NCBI GenBank assembly: GCA_023382455.1
Contig: JAHDVX010000007.1
Coordinates: 1-64,000, forward strand
Direction of reading: 5' to 3'
Length of the DNA: 64,000 nt
Source of the DNA: Flavobacteriales bacterium
Lineage (GTDB): Bacteria; Bacteroidota; Bacteroidia; Flavobacteriales_F; PHOS-HE28
Below, one piece after another: positions 9,571-20,138 of this stretch (positions are counted from its first letter, which is position 1; the number at the start of each line of letters is the position of its first letter). Below the pieces are notes generated by a model. The model made no database searches, was not told where the DNA came from, and was given only the letters and a program-made list of their open reading frames with translations. Position numbers and translations under genes: made by a program.

Positions 9571-10332
9571 TCAGCGCCCTCCCATCGCCGTGCGCACCTG
9601 GCGCATCAGGCTTCCGGCGAAGATGAACTCCTGCAGCTCCTGGTTGTCGCTTTTCACCAGCTCATCCCGGCTGCCTTGCCACCACAACTGCTTGTTGTGG
9701 ATGAAGAAGATCTCGTCGCCGATGCCGATCACCGAGTTCATGTCGTGGGTGATCACGATGGTGGTGGTGTTGTACTCCTCGGTGATCTCCTGGATCAGGT
9801 TGTCGATCACGATGCTGGTCTGGGGGTCAAGGCCGCTGTTGGGCTCATCCACGAAGAGGTACTTGGGGTTCATGGCAATGGCCCGGGCGATACCCACGCG
9901 CTTCTGCATGCCCCCGCTGATCTCCGCCGGGAACTTGCTGTTCGCGCCCTCGATGTTCACCCGCTTGAGGCAGAAGGCGGCACGATCACGCATCTCGCTC
10001 TCGCTCATGGTGGCGAACATGCGCAGGGGGAACAGGACGTTCTCCATCACCGTGAGCGAGTCGAAGAGGGCGCTGCTCTGGAACAGCATGCCGATCTCCT
10101 GCCGCAGCAGCTTCTTACGCTCCTTGTCCATGCCCTGGAAGGACTCTCCGTCATAGAGCACCTCGCCGGTGGTGGGCGGATGCAGGCCCACGAGGCATTT
10201 GGCCAGCACGCTCTTGCCGCTGCCGCTCTTGCCGATCACCTGGTTCACCTTGCCCTTGCCGAAGCGGGCATTGATGCCCCGAAGCACCTCCACCGCGCCG
10301 AAGCTCTTGCTCAGGTCCTTCACCTCGATCAT
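9571..10332 (-). CDS. ABC transporter ATP-binding protein (MlaF-like)
   Basis: Walker A GKSGSGKS, signature SGGMQKRVGIARA, Walker B YLFVDEPNSGLDP. Confidence 0.9.
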   Translation of the reverse strand: MIEVKDLSKSFGAVEVLRGINARFGKGKVNQVIGKSGSGKSVLAKCLVGLHPPTTGEVLYDGESFQGMDKERKKLLRQEIGMLFQSSALFDSLTVMENVLFPLRMFATMSESEMRDRAAFCLKRVNIEGANSKFPAEISGGMQKRVGIARAIAMNPKYLFVDEPNSGLDPQTSIVIDNLIQEITEEYNTTTIVITHDMNSVIGIGDEIFFIHNKQLWWQGSRDELVKSDNQELQEFIFAGSLMRQVRTAMGGR

Positions 10333-11069
10333 AGCAGCAGCAATTGCGTGAGCAGGTAGTTGGCGATCAAGATCACCACATCGCTGTAGACCACGGCGCG
10401 CGTGCTGCTGATGCCCACCTCGCGTGTACCACCTCGGGTGTAGTAGCCTTGGTAGCCCGAGACCGTGGCGATGATGACGGCGAACACCACCGTCTTGATC
10501 AACGCATAGGTGACGATGTACGGGTCGAAATCCCACTGTACCCCGGCAATGTAGTTCGAGGAACTGATGATCCCGGACAGCACCCCGGCCATCCACCCCC
10601 CGAAGATGCTCAGGAACATGCTGATCATGATCAGGAACGGATTGATGATGGCCGTGGCGATGATCTTGGGCAGGATCAGGTACCCGGCGGAGTTCACCCC
10701 CATGATGTCCAAGGCGTCGATCTGCTCGCGCACCCGCATGGAGCCGATCTCGGCCGCGATGGTGGACCCCACCTTGCCGGCCAGGATCAGGGAGATGATG
10801 GTGGGGCTGAACTCCAGGATGGTGCTCTGGCGCACGGTGAAGCCCACCACATAGAAGGGGATCAACGGGGAATCGATGTTCGTCTTGGTCTGGATGGCGA
10901 TCACCGCCCCCATGAACAGGGAAAGCAGCGCCACGATACCTAAGCTCTTGACGCCCAGGAGTTCCATCTCCTCCACAGTACGGCGCCAATACACCCGGAA
11001 ACGCTCCGGCTTGGAGAAAACCTCCCCCAGGAGCATGAAATAGCGGCCGATATGGAACAGCAGCGTCAT
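10329..11069 (-). CDS. ABC transporter permease (MlaE family)
   Basis: MlaE signature LILAGKVGSTIAAEIGSMRVREQIDALDIMGV; overlaps ATPase start. Confidence 0.92.
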   Translation of the reverse strand: MTLLFHIGRYFMLLGEVFSKPERFRVYWRRTVEEMELLGVKSLGIVALLSLFMGAVIAIQTKTNIDSPLIPFYVVGFTVRQSTILEFSPTIISLILAGKVGSTIAAEIGSMRVREQIDALDIMGVNSAGYLILPKIIATAIINPFLIMISMFLSIFGGWMAGVLSGIISSSNYIAGVQWDFDPYIVTYALIKTVVFAVIIATVSGYQGYYTRGGTREVGISSTRAVVYSDVVILIANYLLTQLLLL

Positions 11070-11181
11070 GGATCGCCCGGCGAATGTAGGGGCCGCCCCG
11101 CAACCGGAATTCCGCAGGGGGCTTTTGCCCGGAGGGGCCACCTCCTACATTTGCAGGCCTGCCGCCACCGGCGGAAACGGC

Positions 11182-11412
11182 ATGCCCACCCTGGTCTTCC
11201 CCCATTCGCGCACCTTGCTTGCCATGCTCGGCTCCCTGCTGATCCTCTCGGGCTGTGCCTCGCAGCGTTACGGCACGCCCCACCGGAAGAAACGAGGGTG
11301 CGACTGCCCGAAATGGAATGCGGCGCCAGCCCCGGCAACGCCGGAATACCGCGTGGAACAACACCGCCCACCACCTGACCTGGCCTGCTTCAGCGATGCC
11401 ACGCACCACTGA
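11182..11412 (+). CDS. small lipoprotein
   Basis: Lipobox LLILSGC; HRKKRGCDCPKW. Confidence 0.5.
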   Translation: MPTLVFPHSRTLLAMLGSLLILSGCASQRYGTPHRKKRGCDCPKWNAAPAPATPEYRVEQHRPPPDLACFSDATHH

Positions 11413-12025
11413 TATCCTTCGCCTGCAGGCCCACCTGCCCCGCCATGCATGGCCCACGGTGGCCCATTGGTTGCGGCGCAACCCCGTGGTGGTCCGCATC
11501 AGCCCGCCGCGCAGCACCAAGCTGGGTGACTACCGGGTGGCCACCCGCACCATGGGCCACCGGATCTCGGTGAATGGCGACCTGAACCGATATGCCTTCC
11601 TAGTGGTGTTGATCCATGAGTTCGCCCATTACGCCACTTTTCAGAAATACCGCCGGCACGAGCCGCACGGGGCTGAATGGAAAGCCGAGTACAAGCGCCT
11701 GATGCGGCCGTTGCTCACCCGGGAGGTCTTCCCGGCCGATGTGCTTCGGGTGCTTACCCTTCACCTGGTGGATGCCCCCAGCAGCAGCTGCACGGACCAC
11801 GGGCTGATGCGCGTACTTCGCCGCTATGACCGTGACCCCCGGCCCTTCCTGGAGGAGCTGGATGCCAATACCGTGTTCCGCTTCAATCAGAAACTGTTCG
11901 TCAAAGGTCCCCAGCTCCGGAAGCGATTCCGCTGCCGGTGCCTGAATGACCGCCGTATCTATTTGATCGACCCCACCGCCGAGGTGCACCTGGAAGGCCC
12001 GTTGGCCTCCCGGCGTGCATCATGA
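11396..12025 (+). CDS. SprT-like zinc metalloprotease
   Basis: HEFAH motif plus SprT-like C-terminus RKRFRCRCLNDRRIYLIDPTAEV. Confidence 0.75.
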   Translation: MPRTTDILRLQAHLPRHAWPTVAHWLRRNPVVVRISPPRSTKLGDYRVATRTMGHRISVNGDLNRYAFLVVLIHEFAHYATFQKYRRHEPHGAEWKAEYKRLMRPLLTREVFPADVLRVLTLHLVDAPSSSCTDHGLMRVLRRYDRDPRPFLEELDANTVFRFNQKLFVKGPQLRKRFRCRCLNDRRIYLIDPTAEVHLEGPLASRRAS

Positions 12026-13134
12026 ACCGGCGTGCAATCCCCGACATGAAAAAGCACACTTACTGCGTCATCATGGCCGGCGGCATCGGAAGCCGTTTCT
12101 GGCCCATGAGCCGTACCGCGCACCCCAAGCAATTCCTCGATTTCCTCGGTACGGGGCGCACCCTGATCCAAGCCACCTTCGACCGCTTCACCGCCTGCTG
12201 CCCCCCGGAGAACATCTACGTGGTGACCAATGCCCAGTATGCGGCCCTGGTCCGCGAGCAGCTCCCGGCCCTGAAGCCCGAACAAGTGCTGCTGGAGCCG
12301 GATCGCCGGAATACCGCCCCCTGCATCGCCTATGCGAACCATGTGATCGCCAAGCGCGACCCGGAGGCCATCATCATCACCGCCCCCAGCGACCACCTGG
12401 TGAAGGACGAGGCCGGGTTCCAGGCCAGGCTGTCCATTGCATTGGAGCAGGCCGCTGCGGAGGATTGCCTCGTCACCCTGGGCATCACCCCCGACCGGCC
12501 CGACACCGGATACGGCTATATCCAGTTCAGTGGGCAGGGACCGGCGGACCGTCCGGACGTGAAGCGCGTAAAGACCTTCACCGAGAAGCCCGACCACGAA
12601 ACCGCCTTGCGGTTCCTGAACAGCGGGGACTACCTGTGGAACAGCGGCATCTTCATCTGGTCGCTCCGGAGCATCAGCAAAGCCTTCGGCCAGCACCTGC
12701 CGGAGATGGAGGCCCTGTTCGCCCAAGGCAAGGAGGCCTACGGCACCGCCGGTGAGGCCAAGTTCATCGCCGGTATCTATGGCAATTGCCAGAACATCAG
12801 CATCGACTACGGGATCCTGGAGAAAGCCAAGAACGTCTTCGTGGTGGCCGGCGATTTCGGCTGGAGCGACCTGGGCACCTGGGGCAGCTTGTTCACCCAG
12901 TTGCCCAAGGATGGCCACGGCAATACCGGTACCGGCCCCATCGTGCGCGTGTACGACGGGAAGAACAACATGGTGCACGTGCAGGACCAGCGCCTGGTGG
13001 TGCTCCAAGGCCTGGAGGACTACATCGTGGTGAGCACGCCCGATGCCCTGCTGGTATGCCGCAAGCACGATGAGCAGCAGATCAAGACCATCGTGCAGGA
13101 CCTGACCAAGGATACCGGGGACCGCTATGTCTGA
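12022..13134 (+). CDS. manC: mannose-1-phosphate guanylyltransferase
   Basis: VIMAGGIGSRFWPMSRTAHPKQFLDFLG; LLEPDRRNTAPCIAYA. Confidence 0.92.
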   Translation: MNRRAIPDMKKHTYCVIMAGGIGSRFWPMSRTAHPKQFLDFLGTGRTLIQATFDRFTACCPPENIYVVTNAQYAALVREQLPALKPEQVLLEPDRRNTAPCIAYANHVIAKRDPEAIIITAPSDHLVKDEAGFQARLSIALEQAAAEDCLVTLGITPDRPDTGYGYIQFSGQGPADRPDVKRVKTFTEKPDHETALRFLNSGDYLWNSGIFIWSLRSISKAFGQHLPEMEALFAQGKEAYGTAGEAKFIAGIYGNCQNISIDYGILEKAKNVFVVAGDFGWSDLGTWGSLFTQLPKDGHGNTGTGPIVRVYDGKNNMVHVQDQRLVVLQGLEDYIVVSTPDALLVCRKHDEQQIKTIVQDLTKDTGDRYV

Positions 13135-13417
13135 ATTGCGCCTCCATGCAGGCCCTTGGCCCGTGCGGCCAGAAGGCTGCGCAGCTGGCCTGAAATTCCG
13201 TTCCGTCCGGAAACCGTAGTTTTGCGGCCACGGGCTGCGGACCTGGGGCTGCTTCCAGCTCTTCTTGCCATAGATGGTGCCTGATTTTCGTCCGCGGCGT
13301 TTTCCATCGCCCGCCGTACCTTCATCGGTGAACTAGCGGCGGTGGCTGTATTCACCCGGCGCCGGGTTGCCGCGTTCATCACTTCCGCCTCCCGCGCCAC
13401 AATTCCCGCTATCCACC

Positions 13418-13849
13418 ATGGAGCTGGAACATCTTAGCCCTTCGCGGCCGGCATTAGAGAAGGAAAAGGCTGCCATTGCCTCATTTCTGACGGTACACTT
13501 GGAGCGGTTCGGCGATCCCGAGGAGCAGGTCCGTCGGGCCCTCGATTACGCCTTGGATCCCGCCCGGGGCGGATTCGTGCTCACCGCAAGGGAAGGCGGG
13601 GCGATCGCGGGTGCAGTGGTGGTGAACGACACGAAAATGGGCGGCTACATCCCGGCGAACATCCTGGTGTACATCGCCGTGGATGCCGGGCAGCGGGGCA
13701 AGGGGATCGGGCGCCGCCTTATGGAAGCGGCCATTGCCAACTGCACCGGCGGAATAGCCCTGCACGTGGAACCGGACAACCCCGCGAGGCAACTCTACGA
13801 ATCACTCGGATTCACCAACAAGTACCTGGAAATGCGCCTGGCCCAATGA
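13418..13849 (+). CDS. GNAT family acetyltransferase
   Basis: YIAVDAGQRGKGIGRRLMEAAI ... NPARQLYESLGF. Confidence 0.85.
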   Translation: MELEHLSPSRPALEKEKAAIASFLTVHLERFGDPEEQVRRALDYALDPARGGFVLTAREGGAIAGAVVVNDTKMGGYIPANILVYIAVDAGQRGKGIGRRLMEAAIANCTGGIALHVEPDNPARQLYESLGFTNKYLEMRLAQ

Positions 13850-14985
13850 GCGCGCCGATAGACCTGGAGGCCTTGCGCCGGGAACTGCATGCCCACCCCG
13901 AAGTGTCCGGGCAGGAACGAGCCACGGCAGCACGCATCGCCCAAGAGTTGCGTGCCCTGCAACCCGATGAGCTGCTCACTGCGGTGGGCGGGCACGGCAT
14001 ACTGGCCAGCTTCGGCACCGACCCCCAAGGACCGCAGGTGCTGGTACGCTGCGAGCTGGATGCCCTGCCGATCCAGGAGGTGAACACCATGGCGCACCTC
14101 AGCACCGCGCCGGGCGTGTCGCACAAATGCGGGCATGACGGCCATGCCGCCATGGTGGTGGGCCTGGCCGAAAAGCTCGCGGAACAGCGCCCCGGAAAGG
14201 GGCAGTGCCACCTGCTGTTCCAGCCCGCCGAGGAGAACGGGGCCGGTGCCGCCGCCGTGCTGGCGGACCCGCGCATGCAAGGTCGAAAGTTCGGTCTGGT
14301 ACTGGCCCTGCACAACCTGCCGGGCTATCCCATGGGCAGCGTGGTGGTGTGCAAGGGAGCCTTCACCGCAAGCGTGAACAGCCTGGTGATAAAGCTGGCG
14401 GGACGCACCGCGCATGCAGCGGAACCCGAGCACGGGAGCAACCCGGCCATGGCCATTGCCCGGATCATGGAAGGCGCATTGGCCCTGCAGCATAACGACC
14501 CGGAAGGCGACCATCTGCGCGTTGTGACCGTGGTGCATGTGTGCATCGGCAGTCCCGATTACGGCATCGCTGCCGGCTACGGTGAACTGCACCTGACCGT
14601 GCGCTGCTGGAACGATGAAGAACTGCGCGAACTGGAGCAGGAGATCGAGCAATTGGCGCGGAACGAAGCACGGCGGCACGGCCTGGGCGTACAGGTGGAC
14701 CCTTGCTTCACCTTCAAGGCCAACCGAAATGCCGATGCGGCCGTGGAGCGGGTTATCCAAGCGGCGAAAGCCACCGGCCATGCGGTGATCCAGCGTGAGC
14801 ATCCCTTCAAATGGGGCGAGGATTTCGGTCTTTTCACGGCGAGGTACCCGGGTTGCATGTTCGGCCTGGGCGCCGGGGAGGACCAGCCCGCCCTGCACAA
14901 CCCCGACTACGACTTTCCGGATGCCCTGATCCCCCACGGGATCGCGGTATTCGAGGCGGCCGTCCGCGACTTTCTCGCCTCCTGA
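13846..14985 (+). CDS. M20 family amidohydrolase
   Basis: LRRELHAHPEVSGQE; MAHLSTAPGVSHKCGHDGHAAM. Confidence 0.9.
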   Translation: MSAPIDLEALRRELHAHPEVSGQERATAARIAQELRALQPDELLTAVGGHGILASFGTDPQGPQVLVRCELDALPIQEVNTMAHLSTAPGVSHKCGHDGHAAMVVGLAEKLAEQRPGKGQCHLLFQPAEENGAGAAAVLADPRMQGRKFGLVLALHNLPGYPMGSVVVCKGAFTASVNSLVIKLAGRTAHAAEPEHGSNPAMAIARIMEGALALQHNDPEGDHLRVVTVVHVCIGSPDYGIAAGYGELHLTVRCWNDEELRELEQEIEQLARNEARRHGLGVQVDPCFTFKANRNADAAVERVIQAAKATGHAVIQREHPFKWGEDFGLFTARYPGCMFGLGAGEDQPALHNPDYDFPDALIPHGIAVFEAAVRDFLAS

Positions 14986-14986
14986 C

Positions 14987-16147
14987 ATGTTCAACGTTTC
15001 CACCATCGAACTGAGCGCGGAGGCCCTTCGGGCCAACCTCGCCTTTATCCGCCACTTAGTGGGGAAAGGGCCGGCGCTCTGCACCGTGGTGAAGGGCAAT
15101 GCCTACGGGCACGGCATCGGCACCTTCAGCGGCCTGGCCCAAGACCTCGGTGCCGACCGTTTTGCCGTGTATTCCGCCGCCGAGGCCTACGAGCTGAAGC
15201 AGCAATTGCACAACGGGGCCGGGCTGTACATCATGGGCGATGTGGACGGCCCCGGGCTGGACTGGGCGGTGAAGCACGATGTTTCCTTCAATGTGTTCGA
15301 GCGCGCCCGCCTATCGCAGGCGATCAAATCCGCCCAGGCACAAGGGAAGAGAGCGTTGATCCACTTGGAAGTGGAAACCGGGATGCACCGCACCGGCTTT
15401 GCCTTGGAAGAACTTCCGCAGGTGCTGGAGACCTGCCGCTTGAACGGGGCAACGCTGGAAGTGGCGGGCATCTGTTCGCATTTCGCCGGGGCGGAAAGCC
15501 GCAGCAACCACCTGCGCATACAGGGGCAGCAGAAGCGCTTCAAGGAGGCCCTGGCCGTGGCCGAGCGGGCAGGCATGCCCATTGGCCGCCGCCATTTGGC
15601 CTGTTCGGCGGGCTTGCTGAACGTGCCGGGCAGCTTGTACGACATGGTGCGCGTGGGCATTCTCCACTACGGGTTCTGGCCCAACGACGAAACCCGCCTG
15701 CGTTTCTGCCATGCCCATGGGCTGACCACGGATCCGCTGAAGCGCGTGATCCGCTGGTGGAGCCGCGTGATGTCCGTCTCCACCGTGCCCGCCGGCGGCT
15801 TCATCGGCTACGGCAACAGCTTCCAGGCCCAGGCGCCCGCGCGCATCGCCACCATCCCCATGGGCTACGCCTACGGCTATTCCCGCAGCCTGAGCAATGC
15901 GGGCCACGTGCTGGTGCGCGGCCAAAAAGCGCCCGTGCGCGGCATCGTCAACATGAACTGCATCACCGTGGATGTGACCGGCATTGACGGCGTGGAGAAG
16001 GGCGATGAAGCCGTGCTGATCGGCAGCCAGGGCGGCAACAGCATCAGCGTGGCCTCCTTCGGCGACCTGAGCGACCAGCTGAACTACGAACTGCTCACGC
16101 GGCTTCCCGCCGCCATCCCGCGCATGGTGGTGGACAAACATCCCTGA
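14987..16147 (+). CDS. alr: alanine racemase
   Basis: CTVVKGNAYGHG PLP lysine motif, C-terminal racemase domain. Confidence 0.85.
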   Translation: MFNVSTIELSAEALRANLAFIRHLVGKGPALCTVVKGNAYGHGIGTFSGLAQDLGADRFAVYSAAEAYELKQQLHNGAGLYIMGDVDGPGLDWAVKHDVSFNVFERARLSQAIKSAQAQGKRALIHLEVETGMHRTGFALEELPQVLETCRLNGATLEVAGICSHFAGAESRSNHLRIQGQQKRFKEALAVAERAGMPIGRRHLACSAGLLNVPGSLYDMVRVGILHYGFWPNDETRLRFCHAHGLTTDPLKRVIRWWSRVMSVSTVPAGGFIGYGNSFQAQAPARIATIPMGYAYGYSRSLSNAGHVLVRGQKAPVRGIVNMNCITVDVTGIDGVEKGDEAVLIGSQGGNSISVASFGDLSDQLNYELLTRLPAAIPRMVVDKHP

Positions 16148-16150
16148 CCC

Positions 16151-17224
16151 ATGGCCTTCCTCGAGCTGTATCGCCACACCCTTCGGCACAACCATCGGTA
16201 CCTCCAGAACCTCTTCCACAAACACCACGTGGAATGGGGCATCGTCACCAAGGTGCTGTGCGGCAACGAGACCTTCCTGCGCGAAGTGGTCGCCTTGGGC
16301 GAAAAGGAATTCCATGACACGCGCATCAGTAACCTGAAGATGCTCAAGAAACTGGCGCCCGAAGCCCAGACCGTATACATCAAGCCCCCGGCAAAGCGCG
16401 CCATTCCCAACGTGGTGCGCTATGCCGACGTGAGCTTCAATTCGGACCTGGGCACCATCCGCGCGCTGAGTGCCGAGGCGGTGAAGCAAGGCCGGCCGCA
16501 CAAAGTGATCATCATGGTGGAAATGGGCGACCTGCGGGAAGGCGTGATGGGCGACCACCTGGTGGAGTTCTACGCCCAGGTGTTCCGCCTGCCCCATATC
16601 GAGATCGTGGGCTTAGGCACCAACCTCAACTGCCTCAACGGCATCATGCCCACACAGGACAAGCTGATCCAGCTGGGGCTGTACAAGCAGCTGATCGAGG
16701 CCAAGTTCAACAAGCGGATCCCGTGGGCCACCGGCGGTACCACGGTCACCATTCCGCTGTTGTTGAAGAAGCAACTGCCCAAAGGCATAAACCATTTCCG
16801 GGTGGGCGAGGCCCTTTACTTCGGCAAGGACCTGTTCACCGACGGCCTGATCAAGGGCATGCGCGACGGCGTGTTCAAGCTGCACGCCGAAGTGATCGAG
16901 CTCCACGAAAAACCCATGGCCCCCATTGGCGAGCAGGGCACCAATGTGGCCGGCCATACCCCACATATCCGGGAAAGCGACCGGGGCCGCACGGCCTTCC
17001 GGGCCATTCTGGACATCGGCTTGCTGGATGTGAACCCCAAGGACCTGGAACCCCTGGCGAAGGATGTGGAGATCATTGAGGCCAGTTCGGACATGCTGGT
17101 GCTGGACCTGGGCACCAACCCGCACGGCCTGCGCGTGGGCGACCTGGTGCCCTTCCAGCCCAACTACATGGGCGTACTGGGCCTGATGAACTCGAACTAC
17201 ATCGACAAGGTGGTGCGGGACTGA
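16151..17224 (+). CDS. alanine/ornithine racemase-like fold-type III PLP enzyme
   Basis: GIVTKVLCGNETFLREV; VIIMVEMGDLREGV; GLGTNLNCLNGI. Confidence 0.75.
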   Translation: MAFLELYRHTLRHNHRYLQNLFHKHHVEWGIVTKVLCGNETFLREVVALGEKEFHDTRISNLKMLKKLAPEAQTVYIKPPAKRAIPNVVRYADVSFNSDLGTIRALSAEAVKQGRPHKVIIMVEMGDLREGVMGDHLVEFYAQVFRLPHIEIVGLGTNLNCLNGIMPTQDKLIQLGLYKQLIEAKFNKRIPWATGGTTVTIPLLLKKQLPKGINHFRVGEALYFGKDLFTDGLIKGMRDGVFKLHAEVIELHEKPMAPIGEQGTNVAGHTPHIRESDRGRTAFRAILDIGLLDVNPKDLEPLAKDVEIIEASSDMLVLDLGTNPHGLRVGDLVPFQPNYMGVLGLMNSNYIDKVVRD

Positions 17225-17353
17225 ACCGGTGCGGGGCGCTATACTTGCCCGGTACAGAGAAGGCCGGCCCGTTGAACCAGGGCGATACCCGCAAGCGTGG
17301 CCTCCGCCTTCGGCAGCGGTGGCCGATTGGCGCAACACCCGCGCAGAGACTCC

Positions 17354-18829
17354 ATGGAACGGGGGCCTGCGCATAATACCACGCGGATGGCTGAACTTGC
17401 GAAACAAGGACTGGCACGGACATTCGGCCTCGGCATGGCCACCATCATCGTCATGAGCTCGATCATCGGTTCGGGCGTGTTCAAGAAGGTGGCCCCGATG
17501 TCCGAAGCACTCGGATCGCCCGCCTTGGTGATCTTGGCGTGGGTGCTGGCGGGCCTGTTGATCTTGTGCGCGGTGCTGAGCATCGCCGAGCTGGCCGCCA
17601 TGTACCCGCACGCCGGCGGCGCCTTTGCCTGGCTGGAGAAGATCTACGGCAGCATGATCGCCTTCCTTTACGGCTGGTCGTGCTTCACCGTGATCCAAAC
17701 CGCGGCCATCGCCTCGGTGGCCTTTGTGTTCGCCGGGGCGGTGAACACCTTCACGCCCTTGCCCCACCTATCGCCGGCCTGGGAGAGTTGGTCCTTGCTG
17801 GGCATCCACCCCTTCGACAACATCGGTGCCAAGCTGGTGGCTTGCCTGCTCATCATCGCCCTTACCCTGGTGAATATCCGGGGGGCCAAGCACGGCGGGC
17901 TGGTAAGCCTGGTTTTCACCTTCTCCATCGTGCTGTGCATCGCCCTCATCATCGGGGCTTCTTTCGGCAGCGGGGCCGGTAGCTGGCAGACCTTCGGCAC
18001 TACAGCCGCCACCTACCCGGCCGAAGGCTTCACCTTGTTGGGCTTCATCAGTGTGATGTTCATCGCCATGCGCCATGCCTTCTGGGGCTATGAGGGCTGG
18101 ATCGCGCTGGGCTTCATCGGAGAAGAGGTGAAGCGCCCCGAGCGCAACCTGCCCCGCGCCATGGCCTTCGGCATTTTGATGATCACCCTGATCTACGTCC
18201 TGATCAACGTCGCGTACCTGTACGTGATGCCCATCGACGACATGCTGCGCGCCTTGGGCAGGGACCAGAACAACATTGCCGCCGTGGTGGTGGTGAACCA
18301 CCTGTTCGGCAATGGCGGGGCACTCATCGTCAGCGCAATGATCCTGATCTCCACCTTTGGCTGCACCAATGCCACCAGTCTGGTATCTGCACGGATCTAC
18401 TATGCCATGGCGCGTGAGGGCTGGTTCTTTCCCCAGGTGGCAAGCACCCATGGCCGGTACCGCACCCCGCATCTATCGCTGATCTACCAATGCGTGTGGG
18501 CCTGCCTGCTCACGTTCTCCGGTTCATTTGACCTGCTCACGGACCTGGTGATCATCGCCGCCTTCGTGTTTTATGGCCTGGTGGTATTCGGCGTGCTGGT
18601 GCTGCGCCGGAAACAACCCTCGGCGCCGCGCCCCTACAGGGCCTTCGGTTACCCTGCGGTACCTCTGCTCTTCACCCTGTTCTGCCTGGTGCTCCTGGCG
18701 GTCACCCTGGTGGAGTCCCCCGGCAAATCGGCGGCAGGCCTGACCTTGATCCTTTCCGGATTGCCATTCTATTACCTGTGGAACAAAAAGCGAAAGCAGC
18801 GCCCCACCGCCACAATGGCGGCCCATTAG
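17354..18829 (+). CDS. APC family amino acid permease
   Basis: GLGMATIIVMSSIIGSGVFKK; 12-TM pattern. Confidence 0.88.
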   Translation: MERGPAHNTTRMAELAKQGLARTFGLGMATIIVMSSIIGSGVFKKVAPMSEALGSPALVILAWVLAGLLILCAVLSIAELAAMYPHAGGAFAWLEKIYGSMIAFLYGWSCFTVIQTAAIASVAFVFAGAVNTFTPLPHLSPAWESWSLLGIHPFDNIGAKLVACLLIIALTLVNIRGAKHGGLVSLVFTFSIVLCIALIIGASFGSGAGSWQTFGTTAATYPAEGFTLLGFISVMFIAMRHAFWGYEGWIALGFIGEEVKRPERNLPRAMAFGILMITLIYVLINVAYLYVMPIDDMLRALGRDQNNIAAVVVVNHLFGNGGALIVSAMILISTFGCTNATSLVSARIYYAMAREGWFFPQVASTHGRYRTPHLSLIYQCVWACLLTFSGSFDLLTDLVIIAAFVFYGLVVFGVLVLRRKQPSAPRPYRAFGYPAVPLLFTLFCLVLLAVTLVESPGKSAAGLTLILSGLPFYYLWNKKRKQRPTATMAAH

Positions 18830-18913
18830 CCCACCCCACAAAGCACCCTTCCCGGCCTTGGTTCACCCCCCCCTTCCCCCAAGGCCCAAATTGGGTTTCC
18901 TTTGCACCCGCGC

Positions 18914-20038
18914 ATGCAGGACATCCCGTTGATCGCCGAGGCCGACCAGTTTGGTGAACTGATGAGCCGTTTGGGGCAGGTACCCTGCATTGCCTTGGAC
19001 ACCGAGGCCAGCAGCTTCCACCGTTTCCACGAGCGTATCGGCCTGATCCAGATCTCGGACCGATCCGAAACCTGGTTGATCGACCCGTTGACCATCCGTT
19101 CCATGGAGCCGTTGGGCGCCATACTCGGCAGCGAGGCGAGCGAGATCGTGATCCATGACGCGGATTACGACCTGCGGCTGCTCAAGCGCATGTACGGCTT
19201 CCGGGTGCGCCACATCTTCGATACGCTCATCGCCGCCGAGCTGATCAATGAGCCTGAGCTGGGCTTGGCCTCGCTGATGCTCAAGTACTTCGGGATCAAG
19301 CTGGACAAACGCTTCCAGAAGGCCGATTGGTGCAAGCGGCCGCTCACGCAGGACATGCTGGACTATGCCGCCATGGACACCCGCCACCTGATCGCCTTGC
19401 GGGATGAATTGACGGCCCAGTTGAAGGCCAAGGGGCGATGGGATTGGGCCATGGAGGAATTCGGGCTGCTCACCGAGCTGCCCTTCCAGGCCAAGGAGGA
19501 AGAGTTGCCCGGATTCCTGCGTATCAAGGGTGCCAAGGCGCTGAAGCCAAGGGAATTGGCCATTCTGCGATCGTTGCATGAATGGCGTGATTCCGTGGCC
19601 GGCAAACTGGACAGGGCCGCCTTCATGGTGCTGGGCAACGATGTGCTGCTGAGCTTGGCGAAAGCCCCGGTGAGCAACCTCGCCGAACTGGCCGCCCAGA
19701 AAGGCGTGGGTGCTTCAGCCGTGGCGAAGTATGGTGAAGCCATCCTGGCCGCACAGCAACAGGGAATGGCCACCCCGAAGGACCAATGGCCCCGGCTGGA
19801 ACGCCCCAAGCGGCACCCGCGCGACCCGCAGCTGGAGGAACGCGTGAAGCGCCTAAAAGCCGTACGCGACAAACTGGCAAGCGAGCAGGACCTGCGCCCG
19901 GGCATTGTGGCCGCCAACCACCTGTTGATGGACATTGCCCGCGCCAAGCCCGCAACCATCGGGGAGTTGATGGCCATTCCGCCCATACGGCGCTACCAGG
20001 CCGAGGTATTCGGGCCTGAACTACTGGGCGCGATCTGA
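18914..20038 (+). CDS. rnd: ribonuclease D
   Basis: DTEASSFHRFHERIGLIQIS, VIHDADYDLRLL, YAAMDTRHLIALRDEL; HRDC-like C-terminus. Confidence 0.85.
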   Translation: MQDIPLIAEADQFGELMSRLGQVPCIALDTEASSFHRFHERIGLIQISDRSETWLIDPLTIRSMEPLGAILGSEASEIVIHDADYDLRLLKRMYGFRVRHIFDTLIAAELINEPELGLASLMLKYFGIKLDKRFQKADWCKRPLTQDMLDYAAMDTRHLIALRDELTAQLKAKGRWDWAMEEFGLLTELPFQAKEEELPGFLRIKGAKALKPRELAILRSLHEWRDSVAGKLDRAAFMVLGNDVLLSLAKAPVSNLAELAAQKGVGASAVAKYGEAILAAQQQGMATPKDQWPRLERPKRHPRDPQLEERVKRLKAVRDKLASEQDLRPGIVAANHLLMDIARAKPATIGELMAIPPIRRYQAEVFGPELLGAI

Positions 20039-20138
20039 CCGTCCGGTACTTTCCTCACCGTCCCGGCGAACAGGCCGGTTTACGTTTGCACCATGTCGTC
20101 CCCTTCCCCGGTGGCCAACCTCGCCACACCCAGGCCCC

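Noticed and set aside
13125-13400. 91-aa minus ORF between manC and the GNAT gene
   Set aside because: Low-complexity Ala/Arg sequence with no homology signal; likely chance ORF in an intergenic gap.
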